This document shows, one piece after another, positions 8,437 to 17,129 of a stretch of 64,000 nucleotides of DNA. A program made the position numbers and the translations under genes. How positions within the stretch are numbered: the stretch's first letter is position 1; every line of letters starts with the position of its first letter. The DNA is from Mycolicibacterium neoaurum. GTDB lineage: Bacteria; Actinomycetota; Actinomycetes; Mycobacteriales; Mycobacteriaceae. Location of the stretch: NCBI RefSeq assembly GCF_036946495.1, contig NZ_JAQIIX010000002.1, positions 1,984,001 to 2,048,000 on the forward strand, read 5' to 3'. Below the pieces are notes generated by a model. It was not told the origin of the DNA, ran no database searches, and saw only the letters and a program-made list of their open reading frames with translations.

Positions 8437-9462
8437 TCAGCTGAACCGTACGTTGATCGTCGCCAGACCGAAGATCTTGCGGCCGCCGGACTTCGCTCCC
8501 ACCAGCACCACGCCGCTGCGCGTCTCGGGGTCCAGCGATTTGATCTTTCCGGTGAACTCGATCTCGGTGCCGGTAGCGGGCACGATCGCCGGCTGGGAGA
8601 GCCGGACCGCATAACGGGTCGCCGCACCCGGGTCACCGGACCACGCCGAACCGAAGCTGTTGCCAAGGCCCATGGTGAGCATTCCGTGCGCCAGCACATC
8701 GTCCTGGCCGGCGAGTCTGGCGATGTTCTCGTCCCAGTGCAGGGGGTTGGCATCACCGGCCACGCCCGCGTAGTTGACCAGGTCCCCTCGCGACAGGCGC
8801 GCCTGCTGCGTCGGTAACGCGTCGCCGACACCCACCTCGGCGAATGACCGTGACGTAGGCGTCCGGGAACTGCCGTCGGCGATGGTCACCGCGCCCTCCG
8901 GCCGGACCGATTTCACATACGGTGCCCCGGAGTCCTCGGCGCCGAGCATGTTGATGCCGTGCATCATCACGCCCTGCACCGCGGGCCGGATGGCCGGGTC
9001 GACCTCCTCGGCGCCGATACCCATGACCGTGGTGTGCAGGGTGTGCACCACCTCGCCCGCGGCGTCGGTGAAGGTGTTGGTGACGGTGACGAGGTCACGG
9101 CCCGCGACGTGGCGCACCGAGGTCAGTTCGACATCGATGGTCAGTTCGTCACCCTCGACGATCGGGCGGTGCTGCTCGAAGACCTCCTCGGTCTGCAGAT
9201 ACATGTCGTAGCCGACCACGATCTGCTCGAACATGCGCTGATTGCAGGCCATGGCGGGAGCCGATGTGAAGGTCATCGGCGCGACCAGCCCGGGATAACC
9301 GAGTGCGCGCGCGGCATCGAGGTCCCAATGCGCGGGGTGCTTGTCCTGCACCGCGCGTGCGAACTCGCGGATCTTTTCCCGGCCCACCAGATAGGTACCG
9401 TCCATCTGGTAGTAGTGGCCGACCCGTTCCTGGAGTGCCGACGCTTCTGCTGCTGCGGTCAT
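8437..9462 (-). CDS. Fused HadA/HadB-like (3R)-hydroxyacyl dehydratase (double hot-dog)
   Basis: A 341-residue protein made of two MaoC/hot-dog folds, resembling HadA (N-terminal half) joined to HadB (C-terminal half). These enzymes remove water from (3R)-hydroxyacyl-ACP or -CoA in fatty acid elongation. The N-terminal half has the HadA-type substrate segment (GHYYQMDGTYLVGREKIREF). The C-terminal half carries the catalytic hydratase-2 motif AGDANPLHWDE at ~245-255 with Asp and His, followed by the ALAHGMLTMGL-like segment. M. tuberculosis encodes HadA and HadB separately; fused versions are known in mycobacteria and relatives. Whether this copy acts in mycolate synthesis or another acyl pathway cannot be said. 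It is convergent with ilvA with only 2 bp between. Confidence 0.82.
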   Translation of the reverse strand: MTAAAEASALQERVGHYYQMDGTYLVGREKIREFARAVQDKHPAHWDLDAARALGYPGLVAPMTFTSAPAMACNQRMFEQIVVGYDMYLQTEEVFEQHRPIVEGDELTIDVELTSVRHVAGRDLVTVTNTFTDAAGEVVHTLHTTVMGIGAEEVDPAIRPAVQGVMMHGINMLGAEDSGAPYVKSVRPEGAVTIADGSSRTPTSRSFAEVGVGDALPTQQARLSRGDLVNYAGVAGDANPLHWDENIARLAGQDDVLAHGMLTMGLGNSFGSAWSGDPGAATRYAVRLSQPAIVPATGTEIEFTGKIKSLDPETRSGVVLVGAKSGGRKIFGLATINVRFS

Positions 9463-9587
9463 GTGGGGCTCACATCTTCTATCTGCAAATTTGCCGAAGT
9501 TGACTCCAGCACCCTAACGCGGAATGACTGGGGCGCCGGAATGCGGGGATCGACGAAGCGAGTTCACCGGCCCGGGGGGCCTACCGA

Positions 9588-10046
9588 TCACAACTTCGGG
9601 CCGGCGACGTCCTTGCTGAAGAACACCCGGTCGAATCCGTCCTCGGTGCCGCGACCGACCTCGGTGTAGCCCAGACGCGGGTAGAGACTCAGGTTCTCGG
9701 TCATGGCTGCGTTGGTGTAGAGCCGCACCTGCGGCAGACCGCGGCGACGCGCCTGTTGTTCGGCGTGGTCGAGCAGTAGACGACCGAATCCGCGCCCGTG
9801 CCGGCGTGGATCGACGGCGACGTTGTCGACCAGCAGATGATCGACCGCGGGGATCGAGACCAGCACGCCTGAGACGACGTCGTTGTCGACCAGGACGTGG
9901 GTATGCGGCAGCAGCGCGTGGTAGTCGGCGGTCATCGGTGCGGGAGCTCGGCCGATGCGCGCGATATAGGGACGGTAGGCGAGCGCGACGATCTCTTCGA
10001 CGGCGGCGATATCGTCTGTCGTCGCCGCGCGGATCGAACTGCTCAT
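9588..10046 (-). CDS. GNAT-family N-acetyltransferase
   Basis: A 152-residue cytoplasmic acetyltransferase that would transfer acetyl from acetyl-CoA to an amine. It has the GNAT core: an N-terminal IRAATTDDIAAVEEI strand-helix, motif A VDNVAVDPRRHGRGFGRLLLDHAE (the RxxGxG/A acetyl-CoA loop) and motif B LYTNAAMTENLSLYPRLGY. The start at 10046 (MSSSIRAAT) fits the family better than the ATG at 10070. AATCTA at 10055-10060 reads TAGATT on the minus strand, 8 nt from this ATG, a possible leaderless promoter. The substrate is unknown. The N-acetyltransferase fold is clear. Confidence 0.85.
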   Translation of the reverse strand: MSSSIRAATTDDIAAVEEIVALAYRPYIARIGRAPAPMTADYHALLPHTHVLVDNDVVSGVLVSIPAVDHLLVDNVAVDPRRHGRGFGRLLLDHAEQQARRRGLPQVRLYTNAAMTENLSLYPRLGYTEVGRGTEDGFDRVFFSKDVAGPKL

Positions 10047-10102
10047 GCTGAGGCAATCTAATGGTGGCAATCCGGCCGTGGCAGCGCCGAGGAGACGATC
10101 TC

Positions 10103-10108
10103 TAGGCT
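10103..10108 (+). promoter_or_regulatory. -10 box of leaderless promoter for zinc ribbon/ABC-F operon
   Basis: TAGGCT is followed by GGGGCC and then GTG 10115, giving the 6-nt spacing of a mycobacterial leaderless start. Confidence 0.6.
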
Positions 10109-10114
10109 GGGGCC

Positions 10115-10318
10115 GTGCTCTTCATCTTCGGCTTCGGCACCAAACAGAAGCTGCTCGGCGAGGCCGGCGTCCGGACCTGCCCACGCTGTCACAACACCAC
10201 GGCATGGTCGCTGGTACGTCGGTACCGGCAGTTCACCCTGTTCTTCGTCCCGATCGCGCGCTGGGGGCGCACGCAGTTCGAGACGTGCGATATCTGCGGT
10301 GCGAGTGTGCCCGCATGA
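10115..10318 (+). CDS. Small zinc-ribbon protein
   Basis: A 67-residue protein with two CxxC pairs, TCPRCHN near residue 23 and TCDICGA near residue 60, which would chelate one zinc ion in a zinc-ribbon fold. A short hydrophobic stretch (FTLFFVPIARWG) lies between them. Similar one-domain zinc ribbons (zinc_ribbon_15-like) are widespread in actinobacteria with no assigned role. Its stop overlaps the ATG of the ABC-F gene (ATGA), so the two are translationally coupled and may act together, perhaps at the ribosome; that is inference. The GTG start is supported by the leaderless -10. Confidence 0.78.
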   Translation: MLFIFGFGTKQKLLGEAGVRTCPRCHNTTAWSLVRRYRQFTLFFVPIARWGRTQFETCDICGASVPA

Positions 10319-11958
10319 CCGCCACGTTGGTGGTCAAGGACGTGGCCGGCGGATACGCGCACCGGACGTTGTTCGAGAACGTGAACGTGACTGTGAGCCC
10401 AGGCGATGTGCTCGGTGTCGTCGGGGCCAACGGTGCGGGCAAGAGCACCCTGATGCGGATACTCGCCGGAGATCTGGCACCCCTGGAGGGCACCGTCAGC
10501 CGCGCACCCGCCGACGCGTTTGTCGGCTGGTTACCGCAGGAGCACGAACGCATCGCCGGGGAGAGCGTCGCGGCCTATATCGCGCGGCGGACCGGATGCA
10601 CGGCCGCAACCGCCGCCATGGAGGCTGCGGCGGAGAGACTTTCGGAGTCCGATGTCGCCGCGGATGCCTACGGCACGGCGCTCGACCACTGGCTGGCCAC
10701 CGGCGCGGCCGATCTGGAGGAACGCCTACCGGTGGTCTTGGCCGATCTGGCACTGGACGTCGAGCCGGACGCCACGCTCATGACCGCTCTCTCGGGTGGC
10801 CAGGCCGCCCGAGTCGGGCTGGCGGCACTCATGCTGTCCCGGTTCGACATCGTCTTGCTCGACGAGCCCACCAACGATCTCGACCTCGACGGTTTGGACC
10901 GCCTCGAACAGTTCGTGCGGGATCTGCGTGGCGGGGTCGTGCTGGTAAGCCACGATCGGGAGTTCCTGACGCGCACGGTGACCCGCGTGTTGGAGCTCGA
11001 TATCGCGCAGAACCGGACCACGGTCTACGGCGGTGGCTACCAGAGCTATCTCGAAGAGCGTGCGGTCGCGCGCAGGCATCGCCGCGAAGAGTACGAGGAA
11101 TTCGCCGATCGAAAAGCCGATCTGGTGGCGCGGGCGCGGACTCAGCGGGAGTGGTCGAGCCAGGGTGTGCGTAACGCGATGCGCAAAGCTCCGGACAATG
11201 ACAAGAATCGCCGCCGGGCGCAGACGGAATCCAGTGAGAAGCAGGCGCAGAAGGTCCGACAGATGGAGAGCCGGATCGCCCGTCTGGAAGAGGTCGAGGA
11301 GCCGCGCAAGGAGTGGTCGCTGCAGTTCAGCATCGGTGCCGCACCGCGTTCCAGCTCGGTGGTCGCGACGCTGGACGATGTCGCTGTGCGGCAGGGTGAC
11401 TTCCTGTTCGGTCCGGTATCGCTACAGGTCAGCGCGGGCGATCGGATCGGCATCACCGGCCCCAACGGCGCGGGAAAGTCGACACTTTTACGATTGCTGC
11501 TCGGTCGCCGAGCACCCGACAGCGGAAGGGTGAGTATGGGTGCCAGTGTGGCGATCGGCGAGATCGACCAGGCCCGAACCGAATTCAGCGGTCCCGGACG
11601 CTTGGTTGACCGTTTCGAGGAGCACGTACCGGACTGGCCCACCGCCGATGTGCGCACGCTGTTGGCCAAGTTCGGCCTGCGGGCCGACCATGTCGAGCGC
11701 GAGGTGGATGACCTCTCCCCTGGGGAGCGGACGCGCGCCGGGATGGCGTTGCTCCAGGCACGCGGCACCAATGTGCTGGTGCTCGACGAACCGACGAACC
11801 ATCTCGACCTGCCCGCCATCGAGCAGCTGGAGCACGCGCTGGATGGATATGACGGGACGTTGCTGCTGGTCACTCACGACAGGCGCATGTTGCAGAATGT
11901 GCGCCTCGATCGGCGTTGGACGGTCCGCGACGGTCAGGTCAGCGAGTCGACGCCGTGA
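10315..11958 (+). CDS. ABC-F family ATPase (ribosome-associated type)
   Basis: A 547-residue soluble protein with two ABC ATPase domains and no membrane segment. This is the ABC-F architecture of translation factors and ribosome-protection proteins that work at the ribosomal E site. Domain 1 has Walker A GANGAGKST (~38-46), signature LSGGQAAR and Walker B VLLDEPTNDLD. Domain 2 has Walker A GPNGAGKST, signature LSPGERTRAG and VLVLDEPTNHLD. The linker between them (~260-340) is long, charged and helical (EEYEEFADRKADLVARARTQ), as expected for the P-site tRNA interaction motif. It resembles the mycobacterial Rv1473 group from memory, often annotated as macrolide-linked. Resistance function is not shown by sequence. 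Confidence 0.9.
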   Translation: MTATLVVKDVAGGYAHRTLFENVNVTVSPGDVLGVVGANGAGKSTLMRILAGDLAPLEGTVSRAPADAFVGWLPQEHERIAGESVAAYIARRTGCTAATAAMEAAAERLSESDVAADAYGTALDHWLATGAADLEERLPVVLADLALDVEPDATLMTALSGGQAARVGLAALMLSRFDIVLLDEPTNDLDLDGLDRLEQFVRDLRGGVVLVSHDREFLTRTVTRVLELDIAQNRTTVYGGGYQSYLEERAVARRHRREEYEEFADRKADLVARARTQREWSSQGVRNAMRKAPDNDKNRRRAQTESSEKQAQKVRQMESRIARLEEVEEPRKEWSLQFSIGAAPRSSSVVATLDDVAVRQGDFLFGPVSLQVSAGDRIGITGPNGAGKSTLLRLLLGRRAPDSGRVSMGASVAIGEIDQARTEFSGPGRLVDRFEEHVPDWPTADVRTLLAKFGLRADHVEREVDDLSPGERTRAGMALLQARGTNVLVLDEPTNHLDLPAIEQLEHALDGYDGTLLLVTHDRRMLQNVRLDRRWTVRDGQVSESTP

Positions 11959-11985
11959 CAGCCGACCGCTGCCGTCCGGATCGGA

Positions 11986-13101
11986 TCAGCCCCCGCTGAG
12001 CTGCCTCAGCACGGACCCGCCGCTGTGCTCGGCGATCCAGTCGTGGATGGCCGAGACCGCGGGCTTGGCCACCCAGTTGGTGTCGTAGATTCCCCACGGT
12101 GTCTCGTTCGGACGGTCCGACAGCGAATAGATGAACATCGGCCCGACACCGGGTAGTTGGGACCAGGTATCGGCGAAATCGATGATCCAGGCTGCCTGTG
12201 TCGCCGGGTCCACCGCAGAGGTCGGCACACCGTATTCAGTGGTCCAGATCAGCTTGTCGGTGTCACCGGCTTGGTCCATCAACTGCCGCATCGAAAGATA
12301 CTGCCGGTACGGGGTATTCGCGTACGGCATCCCGTCGGAGAAGCTACTGGAGAAGTTGTACGGGTGGAAGGACAATGCGTCGAAGTAGCCGCGTGCGCCA
12401 TGGGCGTACATCTGGGTCAGGTAATCGACCGGATTGATGGTCCAAGTCCCGAAGCTGAGCCCCGCGCCGAGGACACCGCCGATGATCAGTGCGCCGGGCT
12501 CGACGGTCTTGATCGCGGAATAGGCCGCTTTGAGCAGAGTCGTGTAACCGGCGGCATCGGGTTCCGGCGACCAACCGATGTTCGCGTTGGGCTCGTTCCA
12601 GATCTCGTAGGCGGCGATGCGGGGCCGGGCGCTGCCCGCACCGTAACGCATCGCCACCTGCGTCATGAAGGCCGCGTAATCGGCGGGGTCACGCGGGGCG
12701 GCATTCGGCAGCCAGAATCCGTTGTCAGCGGCCCAGATCGGGGTACTCGTCACCGCGCCGACCACCGCGATTCCCTTGTCGGCCGCGGCGTCGAGTATTC
12801 GGTCGGATATCGTCCAGTTGTAGGTACCCCGAGCCGGCTCCATGGCGCGCCATGGCAGGAAGATCCGAATCTGGGTGACTCCCATGACGTCGAAAGCCTC
12901 TATTGCGGTGGCCAATTCGTCCGGTGACATGAAGTAGAGATTCGACTCCGCGATGCCGAGCGCGCGTGCCGAGGCGTCGATCCGCGACGGCGTCGCGGCG
13001 TGTGAGATGGGTACCTGCACCGCAGTTGCGCACAGCACGGCCGCGATCAGTGCGATGATTTGTGCGCAGCGTGCGACGCGGTGGAACGATGGAGACAGCA
13101 T
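11986..13101 (-). CDS. Exported glycoside hydrolase, clan GH-A (cellulase-like)
   Basis: A 371-residue exported enzyme. Residues ~1-36 are a signal peptide (IIALIAAVLCATAVQV then SHAA). The rest looks like a (beta/alpha)8 barrel of clan GH-A. The acid/base glutamate is E170 in YEIWNEPN and the likely nucleophile is E289 in IWTTEYGVP. A substrate-side FHPYNF segment at ~245 fits the barrel. Similar proteins are annotated as GH5/GH39-type or cellulase-family hydrolases; the sugar is not predictable. It faces the ABC-F gene tail to tail. GAGAGG lies close before ATG 13101. This window has two more exported glycosidases, at 16.1 and 44.5 kb. Confidence 0.8.
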   Translation of the reverse strand: MLSPSFHRVARCAQIIALIAAVLCATAVQVPISHAATPSRIDASARALGIAESNLYFMSPDELATAIEAFDVMGVTQIRIFLPWRAMEPARGTYNWTISDRILDAAADKGIAVVGAVTSTPIWAADNGFWLPNAAPRDPADYAAFMTQVAMRYGAGSARPRIAAYEIWNEPNANIGWSPEPDAAGYTTLLKAAYSAIKTVEPGALIIGGVLGAGLSFGTWTINPVDYLTQMYAHGARGYFDALSFHPYNFSSSFSDGMPYANTPYRQYLSMRQLMDQAGDTDKLIWTTEYGVPTSAVDPATQAAWIIDFADTWSQLPGVGPMFIYSLSDRPNETPWGIYDTNWVAKPAVSAIHDWIAEHSGGSVLRQLSGG

Positions 13102-13681
13102 GACGGCCTCTCTGGCAGTCCGGAGCGGAACAAGCTGTGACGGCGATCAATGTAAGCGGCGCAACAGCATTCCTGCAGTGCGGGTTTTGGGTCCGATGTT
13201 CGGCCATGGGTCGCCGCTTCGGTCTGTGGCCGGCAGTGCCCAGCAAAAGCGAAGGTGGTCACTCCGGTGGACGACTGTCGATCGGAGATGGCGTGGTTGG
13301 CCGCGGAAGTGCGGCCCGTCCCAGCTAGTTTCAAACGCAACTAACTCAGCGGGGGCAGAATTGTCCGATATGTCAAAATGTGCCCGCGGGTTCAGGGGTA
13401 AACTCATGCACGGTTCCCGGTGTGCCCGAAACGCGCCTCGAATGGGCGAATTACGTTGTCGATATTGCAGATAACGTCATGTAACCGAGACCGCGCTGTT
13501 GGTGTACCGAGACCGTTCGCCGCCCTGAGTCACCCGGCGGTGCGGTCGAGACGGTACCGCTAGCGGGTAGTGAGGACTACCGGTGGCCGTCGTCGGCCAT
13601 TGGCGTCAGCAGTGCAGACACCGAACCTGCTGCGCGACACGATTGCAGGCATCACCAGCTTCGACTGCCGAGGAGCCCGCG
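13102..13681. other. 580-bp intergenic region, no gene recognised
   Basis: This stretch separates the divergent glycosidase gene and sigma factor gene. It contains short open frames but none with coding character, and no RNA or repeat I recognise. A Shine-Dalgarno-like GAGGAG at 13670-13675 belongs to the sigma gene. The GGAA/GTT promoter pair expected for SigH-type autoregulation was not found with confidence. Confidence 0.4.
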
Positions 13682-14227
13682 ATGGATGCCGATCTTGCCG
13701 ACACTTTCGATCACGATGTGCGCGACCACCTGGATGTGTTGCACCGCGGCGCACTCCGGTTGGCGCGCAATCGTGCCGATGCCGAGGAGCTGTTGCAGGA
13801 GACGCTGCTCAAGGCGTTCGCCGGATTCGAGGCATTCGAACCCGGCACGAATCTGCGGGCTTGGTTGTTTCGGATCATGACGAACACCCATATCGGCAAT
13901 TACCGCAAGAGCGTGCGGCGCCCGGAGTTTCTCTGCGATGACGTTTCCACGGTGGGGGCGGCGCGCCGGGTGAGGTCTGCAGAGGCCGTGAGATCTGCAG
14001 AGGCGGAGGTGCTGGCGTTCGTGCCCGACGACTCGGTGGCGTCGGCGCTGGCCGGGTTGCCCGAGCAGTTCCGCGAGGTGCTCTGCTACGCGGCCATTGA
14101 CGGCTACTCCTGTCGTGAGATCGCCGAGATGATGCACACGCCCATGGGAACGGTGCTCTCCCGATTGCACCGAGGCCGCACCCTGCTGCGCGCGGCATTG
14201 GCCGCGCCGACAGCGGTGGCCGCCTGA
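13682..14227 (+). CDS. ECF sigma factor, SigH/SigR-like
   Basis: A 181-residue extracytoplasmic-function sigma factor. Region 2 (~12-80) reads RNRADAEELLQETLLKAF then GTNLRAWLFRIMTNTHI, close to the SigH/SigR group. Region 4 (~125-175) reads LPEQFREVLCYAAIDGYSC then EIAEMMHTPMGTVLSRLHRGR, the helix-turn-helix that binds the -35 element. Start ATG 13682 follows GAGGAG by 6 nt. The region between has a duplicated RSAEAVRSAEAEV. SigH-type factors normally sit next to a ZAS anti-sigma factor; none is present here, so control must come from elsewhere or from promoter input. The stress it answers cannot be told from sequence. Confidence 0.9.
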   Translation: MDADLADTFDHDVRDHLDVLHRGALRLARNRADAEELLQETLLKAFAGFEAFEPGTNLRAWLFRIMTNTHIGNYRKSVRRPEFLCDDVSTVGAARRVRSAEAVRSAEAEVLAFVPDDSVASALAGLPEQFREVLCYAAIDGYSCREIAEMMHTPMGTVLSRLHRGRTLLRAALAAPTAVAA

Positions 14228-14252
14228 GTCCGTCCGCGGTACTTGTCAGTGG

Positions 14253-14268
14253 TCGAATGTATGTTCGT
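14253..14268. promoter_or_regulatory. LexA (SOS) box overlapping a leaderless -10
   Basis: TCGAATGTATGTTCGT matches the mycobacterial SOS box TCGAAC-N4-GTTCGA except at positions 6 and 16. TATGTT at 14260-14265 lies inside it and is 6 nt before ATG 14272. Bound LexA would therefore cover the promoter. SOS boxes upstream of 13E12-family genes are known in M. tuberculosis. Confidence 0.75.
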
Positions 14269-14271
14269 ATC

Positions 14272-15879
14272 ATGACGGCGGCGGCGGAGGTGATGGCAGC
14301 GATGGCGGGTCTGCGGGCCGCCCTCGATGCGTTCGCCGATCGCGACCTCGGTGCGTTGTCAGGTGATGAGTTGGTCACGCTGATCGACGAGTACGAGACG
14401 CTGACCTGCCGACTACCTGCCCAAGGGCATCGGCTGCTGAACCAACTGCAGCAGGAGACGAGCGCAAGGGAGATGGGCGCCAAATCCTGGAACGCCGTGC
14501 TGCGGATCCGGTGGCGTCTGTCGTCCGCCGAAGCGGGCCGGCGTCTGCACGAGGCCGCGGTGTTGGGGCCCCGCCGCGCGTTGACCGGTGAGCCCCTGCC
14601 CCCGCTCCTTCCCGTGGTGGCGGCTGCGCAGGCCGGCGGATTGATCACCGCCGAGCATGTCAGGGTGCTGCGCGACGCCATGGCCGACCTGCCCGGGTTC
14701 GTCGGTCTCGCCGAACGACAGACGTTCGAAGCCGACTTGGTGGAATTGGCGGTCGGGGTAGGTCCGAAGGAACTCAAGGACGCCGCCGCCCTGAAACTGT
14801 TCCTACTCGATCAGGACGGGCCCCTTCCCGATGACGCCGAACGCCAACGCAGCCGAGGTGTCGCAATCGGGGCGCAACGTCGCGACGGCATGGCCGTGAT
14901 CACCGGATCACTGACCCCGGAAGCGGCCGCGGTGTGGGAACCGCTGCTGGCGCGCTTCGCCGCGCCGGGCATGTGTAACCCCGACGATGAACAGCCGTGC
15001 ACCAGCGGTACGCCCACTCAGGCTCAGATCGACAATGATCACCGCACCGTCGCCCAACGCACCCATGACGCGATGATCGCGGTCGGACGGATCGCGTTGA
15101 TGACGGATCTGGGCCAACTCAACGGACTACCCGTGTCGGTCATCATCCGCACCACGTTGCAGGACTTGGAATCCCGCGCCGGGGTCGGTGTATCCGGCGG
15201 TGGCACGACACTCCCGATCCGCGACGTCATTCGCATGGGCGGGCACGCGAACCACTACCTGGCGATCTTCGATGGGGCCACCGGTGCCGCGTTGAACTAT
15301 TTCCGAGCCCGGCGCACCGCCAGTCCGGCCCAGCGGATCATGCTGATCGCTCGCGACGGCGGCTGCACCAAACCGTGCTGCACGGCCGGGGCGTACCGCT
15401 GCCAGGTCCACCATGGAGACCGTGATTTCGCCGAGGGTGGTTATACGAACGTCGACGATCTGACCCTGGCATGCGGGTGTGACAACCGCATGGTGCGCCC
15501 GGGTGGCTACACCACCATGTTCAACGGTCGCAACGAATGCGAATGGCATCCCCCGGTGGCGTTGGATCACGGACAATCTCGCATCAACTACTTCCATCGA
15601 CCCGAACTGCTCATCCGGGGTGCGCAATCCGCACGGTGCAGCTCACCCGACAGAAGGATTGACGACATCCGAGTCGGTGACTTCCTCACTGATGACACGG
15701 GGCAGTTCGGCAGCGTCGAGCGCGACGACCTGGCCTTCATCGATGCCTACCCGGACGATGACGAGCTGTCCGATGAGCAGGTCCTCGTCCAGTTCCGCAG
15801 AATCACCGAAGATGCCGACTTCTGGAGCTGGGCCGCCACCGACCACGAGCGCGGCAGCACCGGGCTCCGCGGCCCGTGA
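14272..15879 (+). CDS. 13E12-repeat family protein (DUF222 plus HNH-type domain)
   Basis: A 535-residue member of the large mycobacterial 13E12/DUF222 family. Residues ~1-310 are the helical DUF222 region (ELVTLIDEYETLTCRLPA...RLLNQLQQ). At ~360-410 there is an HNH-endonuclease-like motif, CQVHHGDRDFAEGG..TNVDDLTLACGCDNRMV. The usual third His appears to be Asn, so nuclease activity is uncertain. Start 14272 is preferred over the upstream in-frame ATG 14257, because that codon lies inside the LexA box and before the likely transcription start. These proteins are DNA-damage-inducible in M. tuberculosis and often multi-copy, with a proposed but unproven repair or mobile role. The acidic C-terminal 80 residues are unusual. 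Confidence 0.9.
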   Translation: MTAAAEVMAAMAGLRAALDAFADRDLGALSGDELVTLIDEYETLTCRLPAQGHRLLNQLQQETSAREMGAKSWNAVLRIRWRLSSAEAGRRLHEAAVLGPRRALTGEPLPPLLPVVAAAQAGGLITAEHVRVLRDAMADLPGFVGLAERQTFEADLVELAVGVGPKELKDAAALKLFLLDQDGPLPDDAERQRSRGVAIGAQRRDGMAVITGSLTPEAAAVWEPLLARFAAPGMCNPDDEQPCTSGTPTQAQIDNDHRTVAQRTHDAMIAVGRIALMTDLGQLNGLPVSVIIRTTLQDLESRAGVGVSGGGTTLPIRDVIRMGGHANHYLAIFDGATGAALNYFRARRTASPAQRIMLIARDGGCTKPCCTAGAYRCQVHHGDRDFAEGGYTNVDDLTLACGCDNRMVRPGGYTTMFNGRNECEWHPPVALDHGQSRINYFHRPELLIRGAQSARCSSPDRRIDDIRVGDFLTDDTGQFGSVERDDLAFIDAYPDDDELSDEQVLVQFRRITEDADFWSWAATDHERGSTGLRGP

Positions 15880-16098
15880 CCACGCGAGCGGCGGCGTCGT
15901 GCTGAAACCTGTGGTGCTGCTGTGATTACCGGCAAATTGACGCCGATGTGTTGCTGACCGGCGCGGTACGGCCCGGGACTGCCACGTGATGTCGCCCCAA
16001 GTCGCCTGCTGGGAGTTTGCCATGGCGTGAAATGACCCGTGACCAGGGCGTGAGCGATTGGCCTTCGACACCGAGCCGCACTAACTTTTGTGGTTGTG

Positions 16099-17103
16099 AT
16101 GTCCTCTGCTGCTGGCACCGCCGCGCGGTGGCTTGCCCCCTTTCTCGCCCTCGCCGCGATAGCCGCCATCGTCGGTGTCGGCCTCCCCGTCGTCTCCACG
16201 CCCCAGGTGCGGTTGGCCGGCGAGGCCAACCCGCTTGCCGGTAGGCCCTTCTATGTCGACCCCATCTCCAAGGCGATGCGGGCCGCACAGGCGTCACCGG
16301 GCAACCCGCAGCTCGACTATGTGGCCAACACCCCGCAGGCCTACTGGCTGGACCAGGCCTTCCCCGCATCGACAGTGTCGGGAACGGTCAGCAAGCTCGT
16401 GGGTGCCGCACAGGGCGCCGGGGCCACACCGGTGCTCGCGATCTACGCGCTGCCGCACCGTGACTGCTACAGCTTCGCCGCCGGTGGGTTCGGCTCCGGC
16501 GACGGATACCGCCAGTGGATCGACGCCATTTCCGCGGGGCTCGGCGGCGCCCCGGCCGCCATCATCGTGGAGCCGGATGCGCTCGCGATGGCGGACTGCC
16601 TGTCCGGCGATCAACGCCAGGAGCGTTTCGACCTCATCCGGTACGCGGTGGACACCCTGACCCGGGATCCCGCGGCCGCGGTCTACATCGATGCCGGACA
16701 CTCCCGGTGGGTCGACGCGGGCGAGATGGCCAACCGGCTCAACCAGGTCGGCATCGAGCGTGCGCGTGGGTTCAGCCTGAACACCACGAACTACTTCACC
16801 ACCGAGGAACAGATCGGCTACGGCGAGGCCATCTCGGGGATGACCAACGGCGCCCACTACGTCATCGACACCTCCCGCAACGGGAACGGTCCGGCGCCGG
16901 ACAGCCCGCTGAGTTGGTGCAACCCGCCCGGGCGCGCGCTGGGTGTGCCGCCGACGACCGCCACCGCCAACCCGAAGATCGACGCCTACCTGTGGGTCAA
17001 ACGGGTCGGGGAATCCGACGGTTCGTGTGACCGCGGTGAGCCCAGCGCCGGGACCTTCGTGAACCAGTACGCCATCGACCTGGCCCGCAACGCCGGAAAG
17101 TAG
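16099..17103 (+). CDS. celA1: Exported GH6 endoglucanase, CelA1-like
   Basis: A 334-residue glycoside hydrolase family 6 protein, close to M. tuberculosis CelA1 (Rv0062), which hydrolyses beta-1,4-glucan. An N-terminal hydrophobic helix (WLAPFLALAAIAAIVGVGLPVV) is a signal or membrane anchor. GH6 landmarks are NPLAGRPFYVDP, the catalytic-region PHRDC and VEPDALA aspartates, VYIDAGHSRW, GFSLNTTNYF and WCNPPGRALG. The start is ambiguous: ATG 16099 aligns with the conserved MSSA.G...RW segment of CelA1; in-frame GTG codons at 16090 and 16096 are alternatives, with TAACTT 8 nt before 16096. CelA1 has been linked to cellulose in biofilms; that role here is inferred. Confidence 0.9.
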   Translation: MSSAAGTAARWLAPFLALAAIAAIVGVGLPVVSTPQVRLAGEANPLAGRPFYVDPISKAMRAAQASPGNPQLDYVANTPQAYWLDQAFPASTVSGTVSKLVGAAQGAGATPVLAIYALPHRDCYSFAAGGFGSGDGYRQWIDAISAGLGGAPAAIIVEPDALAMADCLSGDQRQERFDLIRYAVDTLTRDPAAAVYIDAGHSRWVDAGEMANRLNQVGIERARGFSLNTTNYFTTEEQIGYGEAISGMTNGAHYVIDTSRNGNGPAPDSPLSWCNPPGRALGVPPTTATANPKIDAYLWVKRVGESDGSCDRGEPSAGTFVNQYAIDLARNAGK

Positions 17104-17116
17104 CCGCGTCTCGCCC

Positions 17117-17122
17117 TATAGT
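17117..17122 (+). promoter_or_regulatory. -10 box of leaderless promoter for HEPN-RES gene
   Basis: TATAGT, a near-perfect -10, is 7 nt before GTG 17130. Spacing and sequence fit a leaderless transcript. Confidence 0.65.
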
Positions 17123-17129
17123 CGGCGAG

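Noticed and set aside
13369..13474. Short plus-strand open frame before the sigma gene
   Set aside because: Cys/Arg-rich 34-residue frame without ribosome site or recognisable pattern; probably chance.
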